From an uncultured beta proteobacterium (GTDB taxonomy: Bacteria; Pseudomonadota; Gammaproteobacteria; Burkholderiales; Burkholderiaceae_E), in assembly GCA_903934295.1 (NCBI GenBank), contig CAIZNI010000051.1, positions 1 through 64,000 of the forward strand: 64,000 bases of DNA, in the 5' to 3' direction. Below the pieces are notes generated by a model that was given only the letters and a program-made list of their open reading frames with translations, searched no databases and was not told where the DNA came from. Shown here in pieces: positions 9,064-17,780 of the stretch. Positions within the stretch are counted from its first letter, which is position 1, and each line of letters opens with the position of its first letter. A program made the position numbers and the translations under genes.

Positions 9064-9627
9064 TCAGCGGCGCAGGAAATTGCGCAGCAGCGCGTGACCG
9101 TGTTCGGTCAGGATGGACTCGGGATGGAACTGGACGCCTTCAATCGGCAGGCTGCGGTGGCGCACGCCCATGATCTCGCCATCAGCGGTTTCGGCGGTCA
9201 CCTCCAGGCAGTCCGGCAGGCTGGCGCGCTCGATCGCCAGCGAGTGGTAGCGGATGACGGTGAACGGATCGGGCAAGCCCTCGAACACCCCCTTGCCGGT
9301 GTGGTGGATGAGCGATGTCTTGCCATGCATGAGTTCGCGCGCACGCACGATCCGGCCGCCGAAGGCCGCACCGATCGCCTGATGCCCCAGACACACGCCG
9401 AGCATCGGCAGACGGCCGGCGAAATGGCGCAGCAGCGGCACCGAGATGCCGGCCTCGTTGGGCGTGCAGGGCCCGGGGGAGATCACGATGCGCTCGGGCG
9501 CCAGCCGCTCGATGTCGGCCAGCGAGATCGCGTCGTTGCGCACGGTGAGGACTTCCTCACCGAGTTCGCCGAAGTACTGCACCAGGTTGAAGGTGAAGCT
9601 GTCGTAGTTGTCGATCATCAGCAGCAC
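9064..9627 (-). CDS. trpG: anthranilate synthase glutamine amidotransferase subunit TrpG
   Basis: A 187-residue class I glutamine amidotransferase supplying ammonia to TrpE. The nucleophile lies in [11 protein letters not shown] and the His/Glu pair in VQFHPESI. The reading frame is open further upstream, but the conserved protein starts at [13 protein letters not shown] 9627 is chosen because an AAGGAG ribosome site stands 7 bases before it, immediately after the trpE stop. It may also serve folate synthesis (PabA role), as is common. Confidence 0.93.
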   Translation of the reverse strand: MLLMIDNYDSFTFNLVQYFGELGEEVLTVRNDAISLADIERLAPERIVISPGPCTPNEAGISVPLLRHFAGRLPMLGVCLGHQAIGAAFGGRIVRARELMHGKTSLIHHTGKGVFEGLPDPFTVIRYHSLAIERASLPDCLEVTAETADGEIMGVRHRSLPIEGVQFHPESILTEHGHALLRNFLRR

Positions 9628-9638
9628 GGCGGGGCTCC

Positions 9639-11111
9639 TTACTGCAGTCCGGACTGGACGAGTTCGGCGGCACGCAGCACGGCGCGCGCCTTGTTCTCGG
9701 TCTCCTGCCACTCGCTCTCGGGCACCGAGTCGGCCACCACCCCGGCAGCCGCCTGCACATAGAGCATGCCGTCCTTGATCACCCCGGTGCGGATCGCGAT
9801 GGCCAGGTCGAGATCACCCATGAACGAGATGTAGCCGCAGGCGCCGCCGTAGATGCCGCGCTTGGTGGGCTCGAGTTCGTCGATGATTTCCATCGCCCGG
9901 ATCTTGGGCGCCCCCGACAGGGTGCCGGCCGGGAAGGTCGCGCGCAGCACATCGATCGGACCCATGCCGGGTTTGAGGATGCCCTCGACGTTGGAGACGA
10001 TGTGCATCACGTGCGAGTACTTCTCGATGGCCATCTGGTCGGTGACCCGGACGCTGCCAGTGCGCGCGATGCGGCCGATGTCGTTGCGGGCCAGGTCGAT
10101 GAGCATCACATGCTCGGCGCGCTCCTTGGGATCGGCGAGCAGTTCGGCCGCCAGTTCCTGGTCACGCTCGGGCGTGCCGGCGCGCGGGCGGGTGCCGGCG
10201 AGCGGGCGGATGGTGATGCGATCGCCATCGGGCATGCGCTCCTGGCGCACCAGGATCTCAGGCGAGGCGCCCACCACATGGAAGTCGCCGAAGTTGTAGA
10301 GATACATGTAGGGCGAGGGGTTGATGGTGCGCAGCGCCCGGTACAAGGTGAGCGGGGAATCGCGGAACGGCTTGCGCAGCACCTGCCCGATCTGCACCTG
10401 CATCATGTCGCCGGCGGCGATGTATTCCTTGGCCTTGAGCACCGCGGCGAGGTACTGATCGCGCGGAAAATCGCGTTCGGTGGGGGTGTCGAAGCTGCCC
10501 CCGGAGTCAGGGACATCAACCGGCCGGCGCAGCATCACCTTGAGTTCGCTCAGGCGGCGGTTGGCCTTCTGGTAGGCCTCAGGCACCGACGGGTCCGCGT
10601 AGACCATCAGGTAGATCTTGCCGGACAGGTTGTCGACGATCGCGAGCTCTTCGGTGAGCAGCAACAGGATGTCGGGCACGCCGATCGGGTCGGGCTTGTT
10701 CAGGCCGGCCAGCCGCGGCTCGATGTAGCGGACGGTGTCGTAGGCGAAATAGCCGGCCAGACCGCCGCAGAATCGCGGCAGGCCGGGGCGCACCGCGACC
10801 TTGAAGCGCTTCTGGTAGGCATCGACAAAATCGAGCGGGTTGCCCTGGTGGCGTTCGATGACCTTGCCGTCGCGCACGACTTCGGCGCCGTCGGCGGTGG
10901 AGCGCAGCAGCGTGCTGGCGGGCAGACCGATGTAGGAGTAGCGCCCGAAACGCTCGCCGCCCACCACCGACTCGAGCAGGAAGCTGTTGGGCTTGTGCGC
11001 CAGCTTGAGGTAGAGCGACAGCGGCGTGTCGAGATCGGCGAAACACTCGAGCAGCAGCGGAATCCGGTTGAAGCCCTGGGCGGCGATCGCCTTGAATTCG
11101 ATTTCGGTCAT
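9639..11111 (-). CDS. trpE: anthranilate synthase component I TrpE
   Basis: A 490-residue chorismate-using enzyme producing anthranilate with TrpG. The tryptophan feedback element LLES appears in [10 protein letters not shown], and the catalytic core carries [21 protein letters not shown] and [17 protein letters not shown] 11111 gives the conserved start [18 protein letters not shown]; 14 further codons upstream are open but have no family support and a poor ribosome site. The gene follows a 300-base leader with a Trp-rich peptide, indicating attenuation control on top of feedback inhibition. Confidence 0.95.
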   Translation of the reverse strand: MTEIEFKAIAAQGFNRIPLLLECFADLDTPLSLYLKLAHKPNSFLLESVVGGERFGRYSYIGLPASTLLRSTADGAEVVRDGKVIERHQGNPLDFVDAYQKRFKVAVRPGLPRFCGGLAGYFAYDTVRYIEPRLAGLNKPDPIGVPDILLLLTEELAIVDNLSGKIYLMVYADPSVPEAYQKANRRLSELKVMLRRPVDVPDSGGSFDTPTERDFPRDQYLAAVLKAKEYIAAGDMMQVQIGQVLRKPFRDSPLTLYRALRTINPSPYMYLYNFGDFHVVGASPEILVRQERMPDGDRITIRPLAGTRPRAGTPERDQELAAELLADPKERAEHVMLIDLARNDIGRIARTGSVRVTDQMAIEKYSHVMHIVSNVEGILKPGMGPIDVLRATFPAGTLSGAPKIRAMEIIDELEPTKRGIYGGACGYISFMGDLDLAIAIRTGVIKDGMLYVQAAAGVVADSVPESEWQETENKARAVLRAAELVQSGLQ

Positions 11112-11258
11112 GCGATTTCTCTGGAAGGGGATCGGTATTCGATCCGCTGGCATCCGGCCGGTCGGGCCGGGCAGGCATTCAGGGGGGTGTCGGGGCTGGG
11201 CCCCTGAAACGGTCGGGGCGGCGCCGGAAAATGCACGGCACGGACCCGGGGCGTCTGG
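11112..11258 (-). promoter_or_regulatory. trp attenuator region between trpL and trpE
   Basis: The 147 bases between the leader stop and trpE hold GC-rich self-complementary segments on the minus strand: GGGGC-CCA-GCCCC and the overlapping CAGGGG...CCCCTG (about 11180-11206), which cannot form together. This is the arrangement expected of competing attenuator structures. No clear run of U follows, so a canonical intrinsic terminator is not evident; termination might be Rho-dependent or act through occlusion of the ribosome site. Confidence 0.45.
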
Positions 11259-11330
11259 CTAGCTGCGCCAGCACCACCAGCGCCAGGACCGCCAGTCCTG
11301 ACCGAGAGACGTTTCACGCAGCAGATGCAT
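11259..11330 (-). CDS. trpL: trp operon leader peptide TrpL
   Basis: A 23-codon open frame on the minus strand, ATG at 11330 and TAG at 11259, lies 147 bases before trpE. Its last eleven codons read WRSWRWWCWRS, so five of 23 residues are Trp, with one adjacent pair. Such clustering just before the stop is the hallmark of a ribosome-stalling leader peptide that senses charged tRNA-Trp. The Shine-Dalgarno is weak. A CTGGC...GCCAG inverted repeat spans the last Trp codon and the stop, as expected for the pause hairpin. Expression itself cannot be shown from sequence. Confidence 0.8.
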   Translation of the reverse strand: MHLLRETSLGQDWRSWRWWCWRS

Positions 11331-11415
11331 GATCGGGGGCAAGTTGCAAAGACTCGGACGGGGGGTGGAGAGGGTGTCGAGAGGGCCGACGCCGCGCCGG
11401 TTGGACCGGCTCGAC

Positions 11416-12099
11416 TTACCGCGACAGATGAATCAGATCGGCTGCCTCGGACAGCGAATCGACTATAGCATCAACATCCAGGGCCTGCACCGGCGCGCCC
11501 TCGTTGTAACCGTAGGGCACGATGAAGACCGACATGCCGGCCGCGCGGGCGGCGATCGCATCGTTGAGCGAGTCGCCGATGGCCACCGTGGTCGACGGCG
11601 ACGCCCCCAGTCGCGCGGCCGCGTGCAGCAGCGGCCGCGGATCGGGCTTCTTGTGGGGCAGCGCATCGCCACCCTGGATGAATTCGAAATAGCGCGCCAG
11701 ATCGCGGCGCGCCAGCAGCGGGTCGGCGAAGGCCTGCGGCTTGTTGGTGACGCAGGCCAGGCGCAGGCCAGCCGCGCGCATCGCTTCGAGGCCTTCCCGG
11801 ACACCGGCATACAGGGCCGAATGCTGGCCGTTGGTCTGCGCGTAGTGACCGAGGAAGATCGACAGCGCCCGCGCGTGCTCGGTCGGGTCGGCGCGACCGT
11901 CGGCGCGACCGGTGAGCACGCGATGAACCAGCACCTCCGAGCCCCTGCCGACATACTCGGACACCTGGCGCTCGGGCAGCGGCTCACGACCCAGGTCAGC
12001 CTGCATGAGATTGACCGCGGCCGCGAGATCGGCAGCGGTGTCGAGCAAGGTGCCGTCGAGATCGATCAGGACGGCCTGCGCGGCGAAGGACGCTGACAT
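11416..12099 (-). CDS. gph: phosphoglycolate phosphatase Gph
   Basis: A 227-residue HAD-superfamily phosphatase that dephosphorylates 2-phosphoglycolate. Motif I is LIDLDGTLLD with both aspartates; motif II lies at ACVTNKP and motif IV at GDSLNDAIAA. It sits 6 bases after rpe and before the trp genes, the rpe-gph-trpE order common in beta- and gammaproteobacteria, so it is probably cotranscribed with rpe and reads into the trp leader. Confidence 0.92.
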   Translation of the reverse strand: MSASFAAQAVLIDLDGTLLDTAADLAAAVNLMQADLGREPLPERQVSEYVGRGSEVLVHRVLTGRADGRADPTEHARALSIFLGHYAQTNGQHSALYAGVREGLEAMRAAGLRLACVTNKPQAFADPLLARRDLARYFEFIQGGDALPHKKPDPRPLLHAAARLGASPSTTVAIGDSLNDAIAARAAGMSVFIVPYGYNEGAPVQALDVDAIVDSLSEAADLIHLSR

Positions 12100-12105
12100 C
12101 GGGGG

Positions 12106-12813
12106 TCAGGCCGAGGCGCCCTGCGCACTGTCGCGCAGACGGCTCATCACTTCCGAGTAGCCGCCGCCGGGGTCGGGCGCCCCGAACACCGCGGAGCCGG
12201 CCACGAAGGTATCGGCGCCGGCGGCGGCCACTTCGGCGATGTTGTCGACCTTGATGCCGCCATCGACCTCGAGCCAGATGTCCTGGCCACCCTGCGCCTT
12301 CCAGGCGTCGATGCGGGCGCGCACCGCGCGGATCTTGTGCAGGGTCGAGGCGATGAAGCGCTGGCCGCCATAGCCCGGGTTCACCGACATCAGCAGCACG
12401 ATGTCGATCTTGTCCATCACATGGTCGAGCCAGGCCAGCGGCGTCGCCGGATTGAAGACCAGCCCGGCCTTGCAGCCGTGATCGCGGATGAGCGACAGGG
12501 TGCGGTCGACGTGGTCGGACCCCTCGGGATGGAAGGTGATGAGATTGGCGCCGGCCTTGGCGAAGTCGGGCACCAGGCGGTCGACCGGACGCACCATGAG
12601 GTGCACATCGATGGGAATGGTGGCGTGGGGGCGGATCGCCTCGCAGACCAGCGGACCGATGGTGAGGTTGGGGACGAAATGGTTGTCCATCACGTCGAAG
12701 TGCAGAAGGTCGGCACCGGCGGCCTGCACCGCCCGGACCTCCTCGCCGAGCCGGGCGAAATCGGCCGACAGCAGACTGGGAGCAATTCGACAAGGGCGAG
12801 ACGCTGTATTCAT
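12106..12813 (-). CDS. rpe: ribulose-phosphate 3-epimerase Rpe
   Basis: A 235-residue TIM-barrel epimerase interconverting ribulose 5-phosphate and xylulose 5-phosphate. Key features are [16 protein letters not shown], the metal-binding [12 protein letters not shown] and HLMV, and LEVDGGIK near the C-terminus. It is the first gene of the leftward rpe-gph-trp block and diverges from apaG, so a promoter should lie in 12814-12894. The ribosome site is poor. Confidence 0.95.
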   Translation of the reverse strand: MNTASRPCRIAPSLLSADFARLGEEVRAVQAAGADLLHFDVMDNHFVPNLTIGPLVCEAIRPHATIPIDVHLMVRPVDRLVPDFAKAGANLITFHPEGSDHVDRTLSLIRDHGCKAGLVFNPATPLAWLDHVMDKIDIVLLMSVNPGYGGQRFIASTLHKIRAVRARIDAWKAQGGQDIWLEVDGGIKVDNIAEVAAAGADTFVAGSAVFGAPDPGGGYSEVMSRLRDSAQGASA

Positions 12814-12894
12814 GTGGAGGAGCCGGCTTGGGACTAAACTCGCATTTTAGCCGTGCGCCCGGTTTTCCCGAGCGCGGCACCCCAGAAAACGCCC

Positions 12895-13275
12895 ATGAGT
12901 GATCGCAAGTACCAGCTGAGCATCACGGTTCAGCACCGTTATCTGGCTGAGCAGTCCGATCCCGGCAACGGCCAGTTCGCCTTCGCCTACACCGTGCGCA
13001 TCACCAACGCCGGCAGTGTCGCGACCCAGGTGATCAGCCGCCACTGGGTGATCACCGACGGCAACGACAAGGTGGTCGAGGTCAAGGGGCTCGGGATCGT
13101 CGGTCACCAGCCGCTGCTGGCGCCCGGACAGAGCTTCGAGTACACCAGCGGCAGCCAGTTGGCGACGCCGGCCGGCACGATGCAGGGCAGCTATTTCTGC
13201 GTGGCCGACGACGGCGAGCGATTCGAGGCGCCGATCCCTGCGTTCTCGCTCTCGATGCCACGCACGCTGCACTGA
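12895..13275 (+). CDS. apaG: ApaG domain protein
   Basis: A 126-residue immunoglobulin-like beta-sandwich protein of the ApaG/CorD family. The conserved GxGxxG-like loop appears as VKGLGIVGHQPLLAPGQSFEYTSG (positions about 61-85). The frame is open upstream, but ATG 12895 gives the conserved start SDRKYQLSITV. Its biochemical role in bacteria is unsettled; it is linked to cobalt/magnesium tolerance. It diverges from rpe. Confidence 0.92.
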   Translation: MSDRKYQLSITVQHRYLAEQSDPGNGQFAFAYTVRITNAGSVATQVISRHWVITDGNDKVVEVKGLGIVGHQPLLAPGQSFEYTSGSQLATPAGTMQGSYFCVADDGERFEAPIPAFSLSMPRTLH

Positions 13276-13299
13276 AATCTGCACTGAGGCGCTGCAACT

Positions 13300-13326
13300 G
13301 ACCGGCGGACGCGTGAACCGCCGGTC
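13300..13326. other. 9-bp inverted repeat between converging apaG and a small gene
   Basis: GACCGGCGG (13300-13308) faces CCGCCGGTC (13318-13326) across a 9-base loop, just after the apaG stop and before the stop of the 27-aa gene on the other strand. A second palindrome, GAGCCGCGGCTC, follows at 13336-13347. Neither is followed by a U-run, so a terminator role is uncertain. Confidence 0.4.
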
Positions 13327-13345
13327 GCTGCGGGTGAGCCGCGGC

Positions 13346-13429
13346 TCAGCGCTTGCCGCGCATGGTCCACCAGACCAGCAGCATCACCACGGCGAGGACG
13401 CCGAATGCTTCAAGGTAAATGACCCACAT
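13346..13429 (-). CDS. 27-aa single-span membrane peptide, function unknown
   Basis: A short frame with ATG at 13429 and stop at 13346. The product MWVIYLEAFGVLAVVMLLVW continues to WTMRGKR. It is one hydrophobic helix of about 20 residues with a positively charged C-terminus, fitting an N-out inner-membrane peptide. A perfect GGAGG lies 8 bases before the ATG, and a TAGAAT-like -10 box lies about 20 bases further up. It diverges from mltA. I recognise no family with certainty; the ribosome site and the hydrophobic pattern are the grounds for calling it. Confidence 0.6.
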   Translation of the reverse strand: MWVIYLEAFGVLAVVMLLVWWTMRGKR

Positions 13430-13469
13430 CTGTCGCGCCTCCGAATCGGTGAATTCTATCGTCGCGCGA

Positions 13470-14492
13470 GTGGCCCTCATCCCGACGTTGCCGATCGGTC
13501 GCGTCCGGGTGCTGCTGGCGCTGTGGGTGACGCTGGTGCTGATCGGCTGCTCGACGGGCGCGAGCGCACCGCAACCCGACCTGCAGGCCGATGCGCTCGA
13601 CGGGCTCGACGCCGCGATCGCGGCGCAATGCGCGCTGGCCCGACCGCCGGAACCGTGGCCCGCGCTGTGCCCGCAGTGGCGACTCGAACGCGGCGACCTG
13701 CGGGCCTGGCTGACCCGCCGGTTCGAGGCGCGCGCGTTGCGCTCGCCGCAAGGCCGCGACGAGGGCCTGATCACCGGCTACTACGAGCCGGAGATCGAGG
13801 GCAGTCGCACCCGTGAGTCGGCCGCCCAGGTGCCCCTGCTCGCGCGCCCGGCGCCCGCGTCGGCCGAGGCACGAATGACCCGGACCGAACTCGAGACCGG
13901 CGCGCCGGCCGCGCTGAAGGCGCTCGTCTGGATCGACGACCCGGTCGATGCGTTCTTCGTGCAGGTGCAGGGCTCCGGACGCGTGCGCCTGCGCGACGGG
14001 TCGGTGATGCGGGTCGGCTATGCCGGCGACAACGGCCACCCCTACCGGGCGATCGGGCGCGACCTGATCGAGCTGGGCGAACTGAGCGCCGAGACGCTGA
14101 GCGCGCAGGCCATCGCGGACTGGCTGCGCCGCGACCCGGCGCGGGGTCGCGAGCTGATGCGGCGCAATCCGCGCTATGTCTTCTTTCGCGAGCTGCCGGC
14201 GGGGCTGCGCGCGAGCGACGGTCCGATCGGCTCGATGGGGGTTGCGCTGACCGCGCTGCGCTCGGTGGCGGTCGACCCCCGGGCGGTGCCGCCGGGCTCG
14301 CTGCTGTGGCTCGAAGTGGCCGATCCGCGTGGCGGGGTGCTGCGTCGACTGGTGGTCGCACAGGACGCCGGGGCGGCGATCATCGGATCGCCACGGGCTG
14401 ATCTGTACTGGGGTACGGGCGCGCAGGCCGGCCAATGGGCCGGTCAGATGAAAAGCACCGGACGTCTGTGGCTGATGCAGCCACGCCCCTGA
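13470..14492 (+). CDS. mltA: membrane-bound lytic murein transglycosylase A (MltA)
   Basis: A lytic transglycosylase that cleaves peptidoglycan glycan strands to 1,6-anhydromuramyl products at the outer membrane. A signal sequence ends in the lipobox LIGCS, so it is a lipoprotein. The MltA barrel has EGLITGYYEPEIEGSR, VQGSGRVRL and NPRYVFFRE; the C-terminal 3D domain holds the catalytic Asp region AQDAGAAI and ADLYWGTG. The start is uncertain: GTG 13470 gives a normal signal peptide of about 27 residues, whereas the longest frame (13419) would overlap the small gene on the other strand. Confidence 0.88.
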   Translation: MALIPTLPIGRVRVLLALWVTLVLIGCSTGASAPQPDLQADALDGLDAAIAAQCALARPPEPWPALCPQWRLERGDLRAWLTRRFEARALRSPQGRDEGLITGYYEPEIEGSRTRESAAQVPLLARPAPASAEARMTRTELETGAPAALKALVWIDDPVDAFFVQVQGSGRVRLRDGSVMRVGYAGDNGHPYRAIGRDLIELGELSAETLSAQAIADWLRRDPARGRELMRRNPRYVFFRELPAGLRASDGPIGSMGVALTALRSVAVDPRAVPPGSLLWLEVADPRGGVLRRLVVAQDAGAAIIGSPRADLYWGTGAQAGQWAGQMKSTGRLWLMQPRP

Positions 14493-14531
14493 GCGTGGCG
14501 GGCGGCGCCTCAGCCGCGCCGCCATGACGCG

Positions 14532-15287
14532 CTACGAGCGCGAGTTCTCCTCGAGCATCTTCTCGAAGCGGTCAGCGGGCACATAGCCCTGCAGTCGCTT
14601 GCCGTTGCCGAAGAACACCGTCGGCGTGGCCGAGACGGTCAGCTTCTGGGACAGTTCCTTGATCTTGGCCAGCACGGTGTCGCAGGTGCCGCCGTTGCCC
14701 GGGACCTTGCCGTTCACCATGAGGTCATTCCAGGCGGCGACCTTGTCGGCGGCGCACAGCGCCTTGCGGGCCTTGACTTCGGAGTCGGGCGCCAGGATGG
14801 CCACCGGGAAGGTGTAGATGGTCACGTCCTTGAGCGCGAGGAGGTCCTTGCGCATGGTGCGGCAATAGCCGCAGTTCACATCCTCGAAGACCGCCACCAC
14901 CCGCTTGCCGGTGCCGATGACCTGCTTGAGCGCGAGGTTCAGGGGCAGGTCCTTGAAGTTGATGCTGAGGAGTTCGTCGGTGCGCTCGCGGGTCAGGTTG
15001 CGGCCGGTCTTGAGCTCGATCATCGCGCCGTCGACGAAACCGTACTGGCCCTTTTCGTCGACGTAGATCAGATCGGTGCCCAGACGCACCTCCCAGACAC
15101 CGGGCATCGGCGTGCGCCGCACATCGTCGACCTTGTAGCGGCCCTTGAGCCACCCCTCGATCGCGGTGCGCAGACTGGCCGCGGTGTCGCCCGGCGCCTG
15201 CGCCAGGGCGGACGGCGACGCGAACGGCAGCAAGCCGGCGAACGCGATCGGCAGCAGCAGACCGGAGAGGCGGCGAATCAGCGACAT
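14532..15287 (-). CDS. dsbC: periplasmic thiol:disulfide isomerase DsbC
   Basis: A 251-residue periplasmic disulfide isomerase. An N-terminal signal peptide (LIRRLSGLLLPIAFAGLLPF) is followed by the dimerisation domain and a thioredoxin fold with the active site CGYC in VNCGYCRTM. Homodimeric DsbC repairs wrong disulfides, kept reduced by DsbD. ATG 15287 is taken as the start; a TTG five codons upstream is less likely. It is 41 bases downstream of the ubiquinone hydroxylase stop. Confidence 0.92.
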   Translation of the reverse strand: MSLIRRLSGLLLPIAFAGLLPFASPSALAQAPGDTAASLRTAIEGWLKGRYKVDDVRRTPMPGVWEVRLGTDLIYVDEKGQYGFVDGAMIELKTGRNLTRERTDELLSINFKDLPLNLALKQVIGTGKRVVAVFEDVNCGYCRTMRKDLLALKDVTIYTFPVAILAPDSEVKARKALCAADKVAAWNDLMVNGKVPGNGGTCDTVLAKIKELSQKLTVSATPTVFFGNGKRLQGYVPADRFEKMLEENSRS

Positions 15288-15327
15288 GGAGCGGTCTTTC
15301 AAGGGTGGGGAGGGGGAGCGGTCGCGC

Positions 15328-16557
15328 TCAGGATACCGCGTGGCGAATGAGGCGTCGGCGCAGCCAGCCGGTGGCGGCGACCGCCTGCCAGCCGAGTTCG
15401 CGCACCGCCCGCAAGGGTTGCAGCAGTGGTGGCAGGCCGGGCTGCTGTTCCGGGTCGAACAGGCGCTGCAGGCCGTCGGTGGTCCATTTCATGGCCAGGA
15501 CCGGCTCGCGGCGGGCGCGCTCGTAGCGGCGCAGCAGCAGTCGCTCGCCCAGGTCGCGGAAGGGTTCGCGCGCGGTGATCACCGCCAGCAGTTCGCCGAC
15601 ATCGCCCAGGCCCAGATTCATGCCCTGTCCGGCCAGCGGATGCACCACATGGGCCGCATCGCCCAGCAGCACCGCGCGGGGACCCGCCATGTGCTCGGCG
15701 ATGACCCGGTGAAGCCGGTGGCAGCGCGCCGGCTCCGTCGCCCGCAATTCGCCCAGCGCGTATTGCGACACCTGCGACACGCGGGCGGCCAGGGCCGGCG
15801 GGTCGAGCGCCATCAGTTCATCGGCCAGCGCCGGCGGGGCCGACCAGACGATGCTGCAGCGCTGGCCGGGCAAGGGCAGCAGGGCGAGGATGCCGTGATC
15901 GCCGAACCACTGGTAGGCGCAATCGGACGGCAGGTGCGCGGTTTCGAAGTTGGCCACCACCGCCCGCTGCGGGTATTCGAAGGCATCGGCGGTCATGCCC
16001 AGCAGGCCGCGCACCGGCGACTGCGCGCCGTCGGCCGCCACCAGCAGCCGCGCGCTCAGGCGGGCGCCGTCATCGAGGACGACCTCGATCCGGTCGGCGA
16101 AGGGGTCGACCGCAACGACACGCTGCCCGAACACCTGCACGCCGGCGAAACCGAGCCCGCGGTCCAGGGCCTGCATGAGGTTGCGGTTCTCGAGGGTGAA
16201 GGCCAGGGCTTCGGTCTGCGCGGACTCGGCGTCGAAATGCAGTTCCGGCGCGGACGGGCCGGCATTCGGATAGATCCGCATGTCGCGCACCGCCGCCACC
16301 CGGTCGGCGTCGAGCGCCTGCCAGACGCGCAGCCGCTCGAGCAGCGCCCGGCTGGCCGGCGACAGCGCATAGATGCGGGCATCCCAGTCATCGGGCGGCG
16401 TCGGCTCGGCGGCGACGGGCGGGCCGGCGAGCGCCACCCGCAGCCCCGCCTGGGCCAGCCCCAGCGCGGCGGCACAGCCGATGGCGCCGCGGCCGGCGAC
16501 GATCACATCGTGAACCGACACCGGCCCGACCGGCGTCGCGGAGGGTTTGAAAGTCAT
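15328..16557 (-). CDS. UbiH/UbiF-family FAD monooxygenase (ubiquinone biosynthesis)
   Basis: A 409-residue flavoprotein hydroxylase of the UbiH/UbiF/COQ6 family that adds a ring hydroxyl during ubiquinone synthesis. The FAD motifs are visible: VIVAGRGAIGCAAALGLAQ near the N-terminus, LVAADGAQSPVR in the middle and LLGDAAHVVHPLAGQGMN near residue 300. The first loop has GRGAIG in place of the usual GGGxxG. The frame is open 66 codons upstream, but ATG 16557 starts the conserved protein. A TATAAT lies only 6 bases before this ATG, which would make the mRNA leaderless. Which ring position it hydroxylates cannot be decided. Confidence 0.85.
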   Translation of the reverse strand: MTFKPSATPVGPVSVHDVIVAGRGAIGCAAALGLAQAGLRVALAGPPVAAEPTPPDDWDARIYALSPASRALLERLRVWQALDADRVAAVRDMRIYPNAGPSAPELHFDAESAQTEALAFTLENRNLMQALDRGLGFAGVQVFGQRVVAVDPFADRIEVVLDDGARLSARLLVAADGAQSPVRGLLGMTADAFEYPQRAVVANFETAHLPSDCAYQWFGDHGILALLPLPGQRCSIVWSAPPALADELMALDPPALAARVSQVSQYALGELRATEPARCHRLHRVIAEHMAGPRAVLLGDAAHVVHPLAGQGMNLGLGDVGELLAVITAREPFRDLGERLLLRRYERARREPVLAMKWTTDGLQRLFDPEQQPGLPPLLQPLRAVRELGWQAVAATGWLRRRLIRHAVS

Positions 16558-16609
16558 GCGGGAATTATAGGCATGGGGCACACTGGGGGCGCCCAATCCC
16601 GAGGCCCGC

Positions 16610-17593
16610 ATGAGCCAACTCGACCGCCTCACCCGAATCCGTGCGCTGCTCGAGGGCCGCGCCGTGGTCCCGCGCAACACGCTGCTCTCGGAACTCGAGA
16701 TCTCCTGGGCGACGCTCAAGCGCGACCTGGTGTTCCTGCGCGACCGGATGAACATGCCGGTCGAGTTCGACCGGGAGCGGGGCGGCTATCGGCTCGGCGT
16801 GGCCGCCAACGGCCCGCAATACGGGCTGCCGGGCCTGTGGTTCAACGCCCGGGAAATCGTCGCGCTGCTGACCATGCACCGGCTGCTCCAGGATCTGGAC
16901 AGCGGCGGCCTGCTCGGCCCCCATGTCGAGCCGCTGATGGAACGGCTGCGCTCGATGCTGGGTGCCTCGCAGGCCAGCGCCGACGAGGTGATGCGCCGGG
17001 TGAAGGTCATCACCGCCCACAACCGGCCGGTGGCGCCGCGCTGGTTCGAGGTGCTGGGCAGCGCGCTGGTGCAGCGCCAGCGGGTCGAGATCGACTACTT
17101 CACCCGGTCGCGCAACGAGCACGGGCGGCGCGAGATTTCGGCGCAGCGGCTGGTGCATTACCGCAACGCCTGGTACCTGGAGGCCTGGTGCCACCGCAGC
17201 GGCGCGCTGCGGGTCTTTGCGATGGACGCGATCGAAGGCGCGCGACTGATCGAGCGCCGCGCCCGCCAGGTCGCGCCGGCGACCCTGGACCGCGAACTCG
17301 GCGAGGGCTATGGCATCTATCGCGGCAAGGCGACCGCGCTGGCGGTGCTGCGCTTCAGCGCCGACGCGGCGCGCTGGGTCCGTGCCGAAGTCTGGCATCC
17401 GCAACAAAGCATCACCGAACTCGATGACGGGGGGCTGGAACTGCGGATTCCCTTCGGCGCCGCCCAGGAGCTCGAGATGGACATCCTGCGACACGGCGAG
17501 CAGGTCGAGGTGCTCGAGCCGCCGGCGTTGCGCGACCGGATCGCCGGCCGGCTGGCCGCCGCCGCCCGGGCGTATGCGAACCGGCGGGGATGA
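16610..17593 (+). CDS. WYL-domain transcriptional regulator (YafY/PafC-like)
   Basis: A 327-residue DNA-binding regulator. An N-terminal winged helix (SQLDRLTRIRALLEG, residues 2-16, with a helix-turn-helix through about 60) precedes a WYL domain around residues 145-230 that carries the defining WYLEAWCHR, and a C-terminal WCX-like extension. WYL domains are thought to bind nucleic acid or nucleotide ligands. It diverges from the ubiquinone hydroxylase with 52 bases between starts, so a shared control region is possible. The target is unknown. Confidence 0.85.
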   Translation: MSQLDRLTRIRALLEGRAVVPRNTLLSELEISWATLKRDLVFLRDRMNMPVEFDRERGGYRLGVAANGPQYGLPGLWFNAREIVALLTMHRLLQDLDSGGLLGPHVEPLMERLRSMLGASQASADEVMRRVKVITAHNRPVAPRWFEVLGSALVQRQRVEIDYFTRSRNEHGRREISAQRLVHYRNAWYLEAWCHRSGALRVFAMDAIEGARLIERRARQVAPATLDRELGEGYGIYRGKATALAVLRFSADAARWVRAEVWHPQQSITELDDGGLELRIPFGAAQELEMDILRHGEQVEVLEPPALRDRIAGRLAAAARAYANRRG

Positions 17594-17659
17594 GCTATAA
17601 TCCAGGACTGTTTGACGGACGAGACACCATCTGTTTCGACCGGTCGGCCCTGTGCCGAA

Positions 17660-17735
17660 GGCCAAGTAGCTCAGTCGGTAGAGCAGCGGATTGAAAATCC
17701 GCGTGTCGGTGGTTCGATTCCGCCCTTGGCCACCA
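17660..17735 (+). tRNA. tRNA-Phe (GAA)
   Basis: A complete 76-base cloverleaf. The acceptor stem GGCCAAG pairs with CTTGGCC; the D arm has AGCTCAGTCGGTAGAGC; the anticodon stem-loop GCGGATTGAAAATCCGC shows anticodon GAA; the T arm is GGTTCGATTCC. The 3' CCA is encoded. It stands alone and is followed by a strong terminator. Confidence 0.97.
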
Positions 17736-17750
17736 CCCGAATTCTGTTGC

Positions 17751-17780
17751 AAGGCCACTTTCTGAAGTGGCCTTTTTCTT
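17751..17780 (+). terminator. intrinsic terminator of tRNA-Phe
   Basis: A perfect 10-bp stem, AAGGCCACTT against AAGTGGCCTT, closes on a TCTG loop (17761-17764) and runs into TTTTTCTTT. It lies 15 bases after the tRNA 3' end. Confidence 0.92.

Noticed and set aside
17660-17780. tRNA-Phe as an integration site for a genomic island
   Set aside because: No duplicated tRNA 3' end and no integrase follow; the downstream genes have the same composition as the rest of the window.
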